A stretch of 64,000 nt of DNA from Clostridiaceae bacterium (GTDB lineage: Bacteria > Bacillota > Clostridia > Lachnospirales > Lachnospiraceae). The stretch covers positions 99,687 through 163,686 of the forward strand of contig CABIYE010000005.1 of NCBI GenBank assembly GCA_902362865.1. The letters run 5' to 3'. Both the position numbers and the translations under genes were made by a program. This document shows positions 53,794 through 63,020 of the stretch, piece by piece. The notes beneath the pieces are model-generated. The model was not told where the DNA came from, did no database searches, and was given only the letters and a program-made list of their open reading frames with translations. The stretch's first letter is position 1; every line of letters starts with the position of its first letter.

Positions 53794-54957
53794 TTACAGA
53801 GATGCTTTCAAAATATCTAAAATATCACTTTCAAAAAGCGGCGCATAAGCGTTCTCCAACCCTTCATTAACCGCAACGTGATGCGCCATCTCCGAAAGCC
53901 TGCTCTCGTCGATTCCAACTTCTCTAAGATGCATTGGGATTCCAATGCTTTCAAAAAAACGATAAGTTTCTTCAATTGCTTTGTCCGCAATCTCATATTG
54001 TCCAAGACTGCTGTCAATACCAAAGACATTTACGCCGTACTTCACAAATCGCCCTACCGTCCTGTCGTTTAAAATATGTTTCATCCATCTCGGCGTAATA
54101 ATCGCCAGCCCCTCCCCATGCGTAATGTCATAATAAGCGCTCAACGCATGTTCGATACCATGGCAAGGCCAGCCGGAAGCACTGTTTCCAAGAGACAGTA
54201 TCCCATTACACCCATAGGTACAGCAAAGCATCATCTCTGCCCTTGCCGTATAATCCTCCGGATTCTCCAGACATTTCTTCGCATTTACCATCAGGCTTTT
54301 CAGCATAGATTCACAAAAACCGTCATTTAAAAGCGTCGTATCTTCCGTAAAATACTGTTCCATCACATGATTCATGGCATCCGCACAGCCTGCCGCAGTC
54401 TGTTTTTTTGACACAGAAAAAGTATAGACCGGATCAAGAATGGAGCATACAGGGAACAAAAGCTCATCCATATATCCGATTTTGTCGTTCGTCTCTGTAC
54501 GAGAAATAACGCCGCCGCAGTCATACTCACTTCCGGTAGCTGCCAGCGTCAGAATATCCACAATAGGAAGCGCCGCCTGCGCCTTAACCTTATAAGAAAT
54601 TAAATCCCACGGATCCCCGTCATATTTTGCACCTGCAGCGATTGCTTTAGAACAATCAAGTACACTCCCTCCGCCAACAGCAAGAATCGCCTCAATCTCA
54701 TTCTCCTTACAAAGGCGGACCCCTTCCAGAACACTTGGATTGTACTTTGGATTCGGCTGAATGTCTGCAAGCTCGTAAATTTCAAACTCTTTAAGAAGTT
54801 CCTTTACCTTATCATAAAGTCCCAGCTTCTTAATACTGCCGCCTCCATAAGTGAGCAGAATCTTCTGTCCAAGCGGTTTCATTACCTCAGGCAGAGCCGA
54901 AATAACCCCTTTGCCAAAAATTAATCTCGTAGGTGTCTGATAATCAAAATTCTGCAT
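53794..54957 (-). CDS. Iron-containing alcohol dehydrogenase
   Basis: A 387-residue group III (Fe-ADH) dehydrogenase of the BdhA/YqhD type: NAD(P)-binding GGGSVLDCSKAIAAG, metal ligands in CADAMNHVMEQYF and WPCHGIEHALSAYYDITHGEG. AAGGAGG is 8 nt before MQNFDYQ. It should interconvert aldehydes and alcohols such as butyraldehyde/butanol in the cytosol. The tRNA-Cys terminator ends about 35 nt upstream. Confidence 0.93.
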   Translation of the reverse strand: MQNFDYQTPTRLIFGKGVISALPEVMKPLGQKILLTYGGGSIKKLGLYDKVKELLKEFEIYELADIQPNPKYNPSVLEGVRLCKENEIEAILAVGGGSVLDCSKAIAAGAKYDGDPWDLISYKVKAQAALPIVDILTLAATGSEYDCGGVISRTETNDKIGYMDELLFPVCSILDPVYTFSVSKKQTAAGCADAMNHVMEQYFTEDTTLLNDGFCESMLKSLMVNAKKCLENPEDYTARAEMMLCCTYGCNGILSLGNSASGWPCHGIEHALSAYYDITHGEGLAIITPRWMKHILNDRTVGRFVKYGVNVFGIDSSLGQYEIADKAIEETYRFFESIGIPMHLREVGIDESRLSEMAHHVAVNEGLENAYAPLFESDILDILKASL

Positions 54958-54991
54958 AGTATATGCCTCCTTCATTTCGTTCTTGTATCGC

Positions 54992-55028
54992 AAAAAAAGC
55001 CTCAAAAACCATTCGGTTTCCAGGCTTT
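54992..55028 (-). terminator. Terminator of the tRNA-Glu/tRNA-Cys unit
   Basis: AAAGCCT/AGGCTTT stem with an internal AAACC/GGTTT-like extension, followed on the minus strand by seven T residues. Confidence 0.8.
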
Positions 55029-55033
55029 GTTAA

Positions 55034-55104
55034 AGGCGCCAACCAGATTTGAACTGGTGATAGAGGTGTTGCAGACCTTTGCCTTACCACTTGGCTATGG
55101 CGCC
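55034..55104 (-). tRNA. tRNA-Cys (GCA), second copy
   Basis: The 71-nt body is identical to 45618-45688, anticodon GCA. It is transcribed after tRNA-Glu, with a 45-nt spacer holding the AGCGTCT/AGACGCT hairpin. Confidence 0.95.
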
Positions 55105-55149
55105 TAGTTATGAGCACTTAGCGTCTGTCCTTTAGACGCTTACGTGCGA

Positions 55150-55221
55150 TGACTCCACCGGGAATCGAACCCGGGTTACCGCCGTGAAAGGGCGATGTCT
55201 TAACCGCTTGACCATGGAGCC
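55150..55221 (-). tRNA. tRNA-Glu (TTC)
   Basis: 72-nt cloverleaf: acceptor GGCTCCA with TGGAGTC, T-arm GGGTTCGATTCCC, anticodon TTC in CTTTCAC. First gene of the two-tRNA unit. A TTGCAA/TAATAT promoter candidate lies upstream at about 55260-55295. Confidence 0.95.
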
Positions 55222-55325
55222 AGAGTATAACATTCAGTCACGCTTCTCAAGCAGTGACCGAATATTATATTATCACAATCCCCACCTTTTTGCAAGTATT
55301 TTTTCACCTTTTTTATACCACTTTT

Positions 55326-56777
55326 TTACAACAATTCCGTCCGTGCCATCTCTGCCAGCATACGCATTCCATCTGCATTGGGATGCGTCCCATCAACAGA
55401 ATCATACGGCAAATGGAACTTGGCAAAGTCTATCAGCCCGCATCTATACCGCTCCGCCTTTTTTCTAATTATCTCATTAAATATCCCTATATCCGTTCCT
55501 CCATATGCACGTGGAAATTTAAACGCCGGATTCGCAGACATCTTTGTCTCACAAAGTGTACAGCACCAGATTTCACTCTTTGCATAATTTGCTCTCAATT
55601 TTTGCAGCATCAGATTATAAGCGGCTTCAAACTCTTCCGGATCTGCCCCGAAAGCCCAGTCATTCGTTCCCAGATACACAAGAATGACATCCGGATTGAC
55701 ATTATTCGTATGAAGCCCTCCCGTCCTCTCATCACTACAGCCGGAAGGAAACAACCCTCTCTGTCCGGGAACCTTTGTTACCCGGCTTCCGGACCAGGAA
55801 TTATTTACCAGCAATTCTCCGTCTAACGCATGGATTACTTTACCCCACCAGGTATTTTCTATTCTGCTTACTCCTGTTCTTTGGCAGGTCTGCCCTTCAT
55901 GAAAAACACGATAGCCATGCGGGTTATAGCCCTCCAACGTACTGATGGAATCTCCCAGAATAGAGAATTTCTTTTTAAAACACCAATTAAAAGCCCTGAT
56001 ATTGGGACACATCCCAGTCTGATTACCTTTTACCGTACTCTTAATGGCAAATACAATCATTTTAAATATGGTGTGATATTCATATTCCTGTATCACCTCA
56101 TAGAACGCCCTTGCGACAATATCCGGCGGATTCTTAAATGCTCCACATCCAAACGCTCCCAGAATAAGTACTTCCACATCATTGTCAATAGCAGCCTCGA
56201 AAATATTTTTCACTCTGTTCCTGAAAACCCTTTTCAGTTCCTCTTCTCCTATGCGCAGATTGGCTGTGTACGGAGCAGCGCAGGTAATCACATCAACCGC
56301 GAACCACTTTTCCCTGTCCATCATCTGCGGAAGGGCATCATCGGTTTTAAAAACCGTGACATTACTTGTATAGATTAACCTGTCTGTAGAAAGGTAATCA
56401 TTCCGGCGTCTGTGGTAACCATAGTAATCTTCAAACACATTGGCATCCGTAAGGCAGGGATACAGGTTACTGCTGCGGCACAGGCATTCTTCCTGCGCCA
56501 TCGCTCCATTTACGACTCCGCCACCCGGATTTACGGGATTCGCAAAATTTAAAACAGCCGTTTTCCCGAAGCTTTTATACTTTGCCGCTGCCGCAAAGGT
56601 GGTGTTCTCTTCCACTATAATCTTTGTTCTATTACAAAATTTTACTTCTTCAGCCTCAAAGACTTCTCTGTAAACCCTGTTTGATTTTCTGGCCCTCTCT
56701 GTTGCATCACGCAGCATTGTTCCGTTCGATATTCTCTGTGTATCCTGAAAACAGGAAATTAACTCGTCTCTCTTCAT
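55326..56777 (-). CDS. Fusion of bacterial PARG-type (TIGR02452) domain and SGNH hydrolase
   Basis: A 483-residue two-domain protein (residue numbers here count from an ATG two codons earlier). Residues 1-270 form a microbial-type poly(ADP-ribose) glycohydrolase/macrodomain of the TIGR02452/DUF2263 family: NPVNPGGG (GGG 87-89) and the catalytic QEE at 97-99. Residues 272-485 form an SGNH/GDSL hydrolase with S279 in ILGDSI, GTND at 372-375 and D464/H467 in DGTH. No signal peptide. The start MKRDEL follows AAGGAGG. The first domain should remove ADP-ribose from a target; the second an ester. Acting together on acyl-ADP-ribose is a speculation. Confidence 0.88.
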   Translation of the reverse strand: MKRDELISCFQDTQRISNGTMLRDATERARKSNRVYREVFEAEEVKFCNRTKIIVEENTTFAAAAKYKSFGKTAVLNFANPVNPGGGVVNGAMAQEECLCRSSNLYPCLTDANVFEDYYGYHRRRNDYLSTDRLIYTSNVTVFKTDDALPQMMDREKWFAVDVITCAAPYTANLRIGEEELKRVFRNRVKNIFEAAIDNDVEVLILGAFGCGAFKNPPDIVARAFYEVIQEYEYHTIFKMIVFAIKSTVKGNQTGMCPNIRAFNWCFKKKFSILGDSISTLEGYNPHGYRVFHEGQTCQRTGVSRIENTWWGKVIHALDGELLVNNSWSGSRVTKVPGQRGLFPSGCSDERTGGLHTNNVNPDVILVYLGTNDWAFGADPEEFEAAYNLMLQKLRANYAKSEIWCCTLCETKMSANPAFKFPRAYGGTDIGIFNEIIRKKAERYRCGLIDFAKFHLPYDSVDGTHPNADGMRMLAEMARTELL

Positions 56778-56791
56778 ATACATCCTCCTTG

Positions 56792-57904
56792 CTATCCTTC
56801 CCTATAATACGCCACCAGAAGATCCACCATCCTGTTATAGCTTTTCACGCCATCCGCCTGCCCATTTGCCTTGAGATAGTTGTCATTTACCATATCCGCC
56901 ACTTCTGCTACCTTTCCTTTATATTTTGCCCAGAAATCACTGTTCGCCCGCAAATCAGCTTCTGCCGAACCGGATAATCCGGCGCGCACTTCCCGCCAGC
57001 CTTCTATATCTGCATCCCGCAGGACATTCATACACTGAATCCATCCCAGCATGCTTCCGCTGTACTGAAATGCCGTGTCATCAGATTCCATGCAGGCAAG
57101 CCAGGCAATAAAGTTCGCCTCTTCTTCCTGCATAAAGCCTCTGAGATGGGACAGTTCATGGCAAATCGTAAAAGGAATGTTATAATCCGTCATATCACTA
57201 TTATAATTGGCTTCTACGGTAAATGGTGAATAAACTCCCGTCAGATTCTGAATCGACAGGATTTCCGACTGAAGCAGTCCTTTCGGCTCCGGATAATATC
57301 CGGACAGTTCCGGGTAAATCTTACCTAATGCTTCCATCGCCCGGACGGCCTCTTCCTTTTCACTGCCATCCAGCCGCATAATACCATTGCCGTCTCTCTC
57401 CACCAGTTCTGCCCGTGCATTCACATCTTCTGTCAGCCGCTCACAGACCTCTTTCAATTCATTTACCGTATAGGTATCCGTAACCAGCCCTATACTCTCC
57501 GAAAAAGACTGACGGTAGTAATTAATCCCGCAATTCAAGGCATATAGCAGAAACAGTATGGATGCTGTTAAAAAAATCCGTGACAATAAACGAACTGCCT
57601 CTTTACGTCCCCATTTCTTTCTTAGCAACTGAATTACCAAACGAACCAGACAGACCGCAAAGAGTAAGACAAGAAAATATAACCCTATTTCTGACACGGA
57701 AAAGGGAACCCAGCCAAACACCCTCCCCACACTCCCTACAATTATAGGATAAATATGCGTGGTATACCACTGTGCCATTCCTTCCACATTTGCTGTGGCA
57801 TAAAGCAAACAAAAAGCAGATGCGAAAAGAATAATTCCTGTGACAACCCTCCGCATACTGCTCTGTTTTTCATTCCGATATCTCTGCTTCTCTTTTGTCT
57901 TCAT
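56792..57904 (-). CDS. DUF3810 membrane protein with HExxH-type motif
   Basis: A 370-residue protein with three N-terminal transmembrane helices (about 20-38, 72-93, 108-124) and a long C-terminal domain carrying H249-E250-L-S-H253 followed by E261/E262, the pattern of a zinc metallopeptidase. DUF3810 proteins are uncharacterised. It starts about 90 nt after the next upstream gene and ends 14 nt before the PARG fusion gene, so they may be co-transcribed. Confidence 0.85.
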   Translation of the reverse strand: MKTKEKQRYRNEKQSSMRRVVTGIILFASAFCLLYATANVEGMAQWYTTHIYPIIVGSVGRVFGWVPFSVSEIGLYFLVLLFAVCLVRLVIQLLRKKWGRKEAVRLLSRIFLTASILFLLYALNCGINYYRQSFSESIGLVTDTYTVNELKEVCERLTEDVNARAELVERDGNGIMRLDGSEKEEAVRAMEALGKIYPELSGYYPEPKGLLQSEILSIQNLTGVYSPFTVEANYNSDMTDYNIPFTICHELSHLRGFMQEEEANFIAWLACMESDDTAFQYSGSMLGWIQCMNVLRDADIEGWREVRAGLSGSAEADLRANSDFWAKYKGKVAEVADMVNDNYLKANGQADGVKSYNRMVDLLVAYYREG

Positions 57905-57996
57905 ATCCGTTTCTGCCCCAAATCTTCTCCATATTTACCGTTATTATAATATGAAGAAGATTTTCATACAAGTAGTACCGGACAGAATCATTTTCC

Positions 57997-58914
57997 TTAT
58001 TTTCCCCCGAAAATAAATCCCATAAACCTGATAAAGGTATACACTACCAATACAACTGCTATAATTGTTTCTATCAACACAACTGTTTGCAGCCAGGGTA
58101 AGGGCTGTCCCATATTGGCGCAGCATGCCATCGTCTGCTTCGCTGCAACTGCACTGATAGCAAATGGGAAGGTAAATGACGCGTAACTTGGGTAAAATTT
58201 AAGCTGCAGGCACTTTACTGCCTGAACCAGCGAAAATATGTAAAGCACGGACGCTACAGCAAACATGGCAAGTAAAAAGCTTCTTGACTTTGGCGTCACT
58301 GACTGCACATAGCCCGCAATACAAAGGCTCATGGGAGCCGCATAAATACAAATCAATGGCTTTGCCGGTTCCGGCACTTCTCTGCATTTTACATACCTGG
58401 TCGTTACCAACACCAGGAGAATCACTAATGTAACCAGCCCAAACCAGAACGCGGCCGTCCCGATTCCTGTCTGATTATACGCCGGCGCCGTAACCGCAGC
58501 CACAGCAATTCCCACATATACAATGTAATAACTCGCAAACACCTTCGGCAGCTTCAGATTTACAATAAATTTTGCGGTAAACCAGATAATCAGCACAATA
58601 TGCAGTGCAATCGCTGCAATCCAGATAACAAAGGCCGCTGTTCCGATAAATGGCTTAACATATGTGCTAAGCAGCATCAATGCCATAGGAAATGTTCCCG
58701 CCACACTTGCCATAATCGGATTTTTTAAATCCTCCTTAATCATCTGCGGAAACATAATCAATTTTAAAAGTATCAATAATAGAAGGAATGCTGCAGCAAT
58801 TCCACAAACATAACGCACGCCCTCTGAATAGCTCTGCAGCAGATTGCCCAGGGTCGCAAGGCCTAACATAACCCCACAAAGTGGTATCGGTACTTTTTTA
58901 ATCTTATCTCTCAT
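57997..58914 (-). CDS. TDT/SLAC1 family transporter
   Basis: A 305-residue membrane protein with about ten helices, of the tellurite-resistance/dicarboxylate transporter (TehA/SLAC1) family (PIPLCGVMLGLATLGN, NPIMASVAGTFPMALML). It probably moves an anion such as a dicarboxylate or sulfite. It lies 18 nt after the C_GCAxxG_C_C gene and is likely co-transcribed. Confidence 0.87.
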   Translation of the reverse strand: MRDKIKKVPIPLCGVMLGLATLGNLLQSYSEGVRYVCGIAAAFLLLLILLKLIMFPQMIKEDLKNPIMASVAGTFPMALMLLSTYVKPFIGTAAFVIWIAAIALHIVLIIWFTAKFIVNLKLPKVFASYYIVYVGIAVAAVTAPAYNQTGIGTAAFWFGLVTLVILLVLVTTRYVKCREVPEPAKPLICIYAAPMSLCIAGYVQSVTPKSRSFLLAMFAVASVLYIFSLVQAVKCLQLKFYPSYASFTFPFAISAVAAKQTMACCANMGQPLPWLQTVVLIETIIAVVLVVYTFIRFMGFIFGGK

Positions 58915-58932
58915 TTTTTCACTCCTGTCACT

Positions 58933-59424
58933 CTATGCTTCCTGCTCGTCCAAATTCGTAAGCCCCAGCTCACGCACAACAATTTCTGCCACTTTTCCTG
59001 CACAAAGTCCTGTGAAATAGATGCACTGCTCTTTGTGTTCACCCTTTCCCATATCAAATTCCTTTGTCAGGACACGGCAACAGACAGAATTCTTTTTATT
59101 TGCTACCTTAAACCAGCTATGCAGTTCGTTTACCAGCTCCATACATTTTACAACCTTCGGATCCTTCGGTCCATTCTGTTCCGTACGCCCGAAAAACAGC
59201 CCCAAAGCAAGAATTCCTCCATTTAAAGCTCCGCACATACAACCGGAGCGGCCTGCGCCCACCGCCATACCGGAAGACATTGCGATAACTTCCTTCGGCA
59301 CATCCAATTCAAAATTATCCCTGACAGAAGCCATAACTGCCTCACAGCAGAAATATCCGCCGCGATAGTACTCTTCGGCATCCTTCGCTATTTTTTTTAC
59401 ACTAACTTCCTGTTTCACATTCAT
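58933..59424 (-). CDS. C_GCAxxG_C_C family redox protein
   Basis: A 163-residue protein with the family cysteine pattern: YFCCEAV, then GAGRSGCMCGALNGG, then SVCCRVL and KEQCIYF-type cysteines. The family is thought to bind a metal or cluster and act in redox reactions. Start MNVKQE follows GGAGGAAAT. It leads a two-gene unit with the TDT transporter. The LysR gene upstream (59631-60545) is in the same orientation and may regulate it. Confidence 0.88.
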   Translation of the reverse strand: MNVKQEVSVKKIAKDAEEYYRGGYFCCEAVMASVRDNFELDVPKEVIAMSSGMAVGAGRSGCMCGALNGGILALGLFFGRTEQNGPKDPKVVKCMELVNELHSWFKVANKKNSVCCRVLTKEFDMGKGEHKEQCIYFTGLCAGKVAEIVVRELGLTNLDEQEA

Positions 59425-59630
59425 TGTTATTTCCTCCTTCATCTGAAATGAATTCTTTTCTCCATTTTAACAGCGAAAAACACTTTTTTCTTATTTTCAT
59501 TTTGAATAATCATATTATCTATTTCTATATATGGAATATACACACAAAAAAATGCCGGGATTTTCTCTTCAGCTTTGTATAAAAAGTAGAATTTCCGACA
59601 TTTTATCAACTTTCTGTTTTTTATTTTCAA

Positions 59631-60545
59631 CTATCTCGTGATGGCTCCTTCTTTTATCATATCCAACCATTCTTTCACATGCCGCTGAAACAGTTCTACA
59701 CCATTCCCCGGTGTATCTCCCTTTCGCGTGAGCATACAGATTTTCCATTCGTACGCTCCATCAGAAAATGGAATCAGAACCGTTCCATCTCCTTCCCGAC
59801 GCATGTCATCCGAAATAAAATCTACAGTCACAGAGATTCCCTTATTTTCCTTAACCATTTTGTGGCACAGGCTGAACCCGCTGGTCTCAAACACAATATT
59901 AGGCTCAAAACCAGCCTTCCTGCATCGATTTACAATCTGATCATAGATTTTAAATTCTCTGCTCTCTATATACATAGGCTCCCCTTCCAGGTCTCCAATG
60001 GATACTTCTTTTCTCCTGCTTAGCGGATGCTTCTCATTAACTAGCAATTTTATAGGAAACGACCCTAATACGGACACATCATACAATTCCTCACTGCAGT
60101 CCGCCAATGAAAATGCTACATTCCCTTCCCCTGCCTGAAACCAGCGCTCCGCCTGCTTGTCCGGACATTCCCGATAATGAAATTCAATTTCCGGATATTT
60201 TTTCTTAAAATCCACGATACACTCCGGCGTCACATGACGCAGGATTCCATAAGCAGATATAAGGTCAACCACGCCTTTTTCTTTCTGTTTAATATGCGTA
60301 ATCTCCAGACGCATTTTTTTATATTCTTGCTCCATCAGCTCTGCATATTCGCGGAAATGCTTTCCACATTCCGAAAGTTCCATTCCATTTCCGGTTCTCA
60401 AGAACAATTCACAGTCACATTCCTTTTCCAGATTCTTGATAACTTTACTGATTCCCTGCGGCGTCATATATAAAAGCCGGGAAGCTTTCGTTAAATTCCC
60501 TTCCTCCGCCACCGTATTAAAAACATTAAAATCCTTAATATTCAT
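59631..60545 (-). CDS. LysR family transcriptional regulator
   Basis: A 304-residue regulator with the N-terminal winged HTH (NVFNTVAEEGNLTKASRLL) and a PBP2-type effector domain (from about 90). Located 31 nt after the MetE-like gene; it may control that gene or the downstream C_GCAxxG_C_C/TDT pair. Confidence 0.92.
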   Translation of the reverse strand: MNIKDFNVFNTVAEEGNLTKASRLLYMTPQGISKVIKNLEKECDCELFLRTGNGMELSECGKHFREYAELMEQEYKKMRLEITHIKQKEKGVVDLISAYGILRHVTPECIVDFKKKYPEIEFHYRECPDKQAERWFQAGEGNVAFSLADCSEELYDVSVLGSFPIKLLVNEKHPLSRRKEVSIGDLEGEPMYIESREFKIYDQIVNRCRKAGFEPNIVFETSGFSLCHKMVKENKGISVTVDFISDDMRREGDGTVLIPFSDGAYEWKICMLTRKGDTPGNGVELFQRHVKEWLDMIKEGAITR

Positions 60546-60575
60546 TCTTATCCTCTTTATCGTAAAATGCAGTAA

Positions 60576-61691
60576 TTATCCCCATACTTTTTCCGCAATT
60601 TCCTTTACCAATGTAAGTTTGGCCCACTGTTCTTCTTCTGTCAGGAGATTGCCTTCTTCTGTAGACGCAAATCCACACTGCGGACTAAGAGCAAGTTGTT
60701 CCAAAGGAACATACTTTTCTGCTTCATGGATACGAGCGATAACCTCGTCTTTGTCTTCAAGTTCCGGACTTTTAGAAGTAATCAACCCAAGCACAACCTT
60801 CTGGTTTTTGATAAAGCGCAAAGGCTCAAATCCGCCGGCTCTTTCACTGTCATATTCAAGAAAAAATCCATCCACATTGCATCCGCCGAACAGTGTCTCT
60901 GCAATCGGTTCATAGCCGCCGGACGTAAACCAGGTGGATCGAAAATTCCCCCGGCAAATATGCATAGTGATGACCATGTCTTCCGGTTTTGCTTCCAATG
61001 CTTTGTTTATCATCTTTACATATTTTTCTGCCAAAAGATTTAAATCAATTCCACGGGCGGCATAGGCTTCACGCTTTTCAGCAGAGCAAAATTCTCCCCA
61101 TGAAGTATCATCGAATTGAAGATATCGGCAGCCCGCATGATAAAATGCACGAATTGCTTTTTGATATGCCGCCGCAATATCATTCAACAAATCATCCTCA
61201 TTTACATACCGTGCAATCGGTTCATAATTTTCTGCTCTTACACAGCAGATCAAATGCAGCATAGACGGGGATGGGATACATTGTTTTGCCGTCACATCAC
61301 CCGCAATCTCTTTCAAAAACCGGAAATGTTCTAAAAACGGATGATCCAACGGAAAATCAATCTTGTCTACAATTTTCAATGTCTGGCTCTTGGGCTGATG
61401 TCCTTCAAAAGCAATAGAAAAATGTTCCACCTCTACTTTTTCCACGCCCGACAGTTCCCAAAGGAAATCCAGATGCCAGAATGCCCGACGGTATTCCCCA
61501 TCTGTTACAGCCTGCAAGCCAACTGCCTTCTCCTTCTCAACCAGCGAACAGATACTCTCTTCTTCAACTTTCTTTAATGCATCTGCAGATAAATTCCCTG
61601 ACGCATACTGCTCTCTTGCCTGTTTCAACTCCTCCTTACGCAAAAAACTTCCTACAATATCATATCGAAACGGTGCTCGTACTTTGCTCAT
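60576..61691 (-). CDS. MetE C-terminal-like methyltransferase (YxjG family)
   Basis: A 371-residue cobalamin-independent methionine synthase C-terminal family protein without the MetE N-terminal half. The zinc ligands are visible: H244 and C246 in HICRGN, E279 in FFLEYD and C339 in SPQCGF. It probably transfers a methyl group to homocysteine or another thiol. The YxjG/YxjH type often uses donors other than the folate triglutamate. It is flanked by LysR regulators on both sides. Confidence 0.87.
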   Translation of the reverse strand: MSKVRAPFRYDIVGSFLRKEELKQAREQYASGNLSADALKKVEEESICSLVEKEKAVGLQAVTDGEYRRAFWHLDFLWELSGVEKVEVEHFSIAFEGHQPKSQTLKIVDKIDFPLDHPFLEHFRFLKEIAGDVTAKQCIPSPSMLHLICCVRAENYEPIARYVNEDDLLNDIAAAYQKAIRAFYHAGCRYLQFDDTSWGEFCSAEKREAYAARGIDLNLLAEKYVKMINKALEAKPEDMVITMHICRGNFRSTWFTSGGYEPIAETLFGGCNVDGFFLEYDSERAGGFEPLRFIKNQKVVLGLITSKSPELEDKDEVIARIHEAEKYVPLEQLALSPQCGFASTEEGNLLTEEEQWAKLTLVKEIAEKVWG

Positions 61692-61763
61692 AATTTTTCT
61701 TCTCTCCTATTCACATTTTATTTTACTGCTTAAGCATATCCTTATTTATAAAATATGTAAAAT

Positions 61764-61811
61764 ACTAAAAATCTGCGATTCGCCATAGCTTCAATCTATG
61801 GCAAATCGCAG
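61764..61811 (-). terminator. Terminator of the second LysR gene
   Basis: CTGCGATT-C-GCCATAG (61773 on) and CTATGGC-A-AATCGCAG (to 61811) with a 7-nt loop; TTTTTAG follows on the minus strand. Confidence 0.8.
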
Positions 61812-61831
61812 TATTTTTACCTTTCTTCTTT

Positions 61832-62737
61832 TTAAAGCCCCTGTGTATGCCGTTTTAGCGATTCAATATATAAATTTGCGAACCGCCCGGGCAGAATTTT
61901 GTTATGTGTAATATAGCCGATCTCCATATAATCATCTACCAGCAGCGGAACAGCTACAATGTTTTTTCCATTTAATTCCTCGCTGATAACGCCACTGCAG
62001 ATGGTATAGCCATTTAACCCAATTAATAAATTGAACAATGTCGCACGGTCACACACCACAATTTCCTTTTTGCATTCCAGTGTACTCAAAATTTCTTCTG
62101 AAAAATAAAATGAATTATGCTCCCCTTGTTCATAGGAAAGTCGAGGATATGGCGCAAGATCATCTAATGAAATTGCAATCTTATTTGCAAGCGGACTGGC
62201 GGAACTGACAAAAACATGCGGTTTTGCTATAAATAATGGTTGAAATTTCAAATCATTAGCCCGGATTGTTTTCCGGAGAATTGTTTCATTAAATTTATTA
62301 AGATACAGTAAACCTACCTCGCTGCGAAGTCTCGCTACATCCTCAATAATATCATAGGTCTGTGTCTCCCGCAGACGAAATTCATATTCTTCTCCACCGT
62401 ATTGCCGCAGCAATTCCACAAACGCCTCCACTGCAAAAGAATAATGCTGCGTAGATACACAAAATTGATGCTTGCCGGAAGACTTTCCAGAATATTTTTC
62501 TTTAATCAGATTCGTCTGCTCGATTACCTGACGTGCATATCCTAAAAATTCCTCTCCCTCAACGGAAAGTATGACCCCTTTATTGGTTCGATTAAAGATT
62601 GTAATTCCTAACTCGGATTCCAATTCTTTAATTGCCGATGTCAAACTTGGTTGAGCAATATATAATTCTTTTGCGGCCTCACTAATTGTTCCTTTTGAAG
62701 CTACTGTAACAATATATTTTAATTGTTGTAATGTCAT
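61832..62737 (-). CDS. LysR family transcriptional regulator
   Basis: A 301-residue LysR protein of the CysB/CysL-like type: HTH (YIVTVASKGTISEAAKELYIAQPSLTSAI) and effector-binding domain. GAGAGAAA precedes the ATG. The terminator behind it isolates it from the MetE-like gene, whose promoter lies in the 140-bp gap; control of that gene is plausible. Confidence 0.9.
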   Translation of the reverse strand: MTLQQLKYIVTVASKGTISEAAKELYIAQPSLTSAIKELESELGITIFNRTNKGVILSVEGEEFLGYARQVIEQTNLIKEKYSGKSSGKHQFCVSTQHYSFAVEAFVELLRQYGGEEYEFRLRETQTYDIIEDVARLRSEVGLLYLNKFNETILRKTIRANDLKFQPLFIAKPHVFVSSASPLANKIAISLDDLAPYPRLSYEQGEHNSFYFSEEILSTLECKKEIVVCDRATLFNLLIGLNGYTICSGVISEELNGKNIVAVPLLVDDYMEIGYITHNKILPGRFANLYIESLKRHTQGL

Positions 62738-62790
62738 AGGTTTCTCTCCAAGTCAGGGCTTTGATTTCTGTAATGAATTTCCTGTTATAT

Positions 62791-62821
62791 AAAAAAACCT
62801 GTAAACATCAATGTTTACAAG
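62791..62821 (-). terminator. Terminator of the rRNA-tRNA-Asn operon
   Basis: TGTAAACATCAATGTTTACA hairpin, followed on the minus strand by seven T residues. Confidence 0.85.
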
Positions 62822-62832
62822 CTTTTCTTAAA

Positions 62833-62904
62833 CTCCCCGAGTTGGGCTCGAACCAACAACCCCACGGTTAACAGCCGTGTGCTCTACCATTGAGCTATCG
62901 AGGA
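62833..62904 (-). tRNA. tRNA-Asn (GTT)
   Basis: 72-nt cloverleaf: acceptor TCCTCGA with TCGGGGA, T-arm GGTTCGAGCC, anticodon GTT in CTGTTAA. It lies about 116 nt after the 23S rRNA 3' end and is the last gene of that operon. Confidence 0.94.
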
Positions 62905-63020
62905 TTATCACTATTTAATTATAGCCCTTTACAACCGTAATTGCAAGGACTTTTTCATGTACCTTCAAAACTGCATATAAGAAATACTTTTCAATCCATC
63001 TTTTTCCTATCCACCTTGCT
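62905..63020. other. 23S to tRNA-Asn spacer without 5S
   Basis: AT-rich spacer of about 116 nt. The conserved 5S blocks are absent. The stretch ACCTTCAAAACTGCATA resembles rRNA-processing spacer sequence in related bacteria. Confidence 0.6.
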
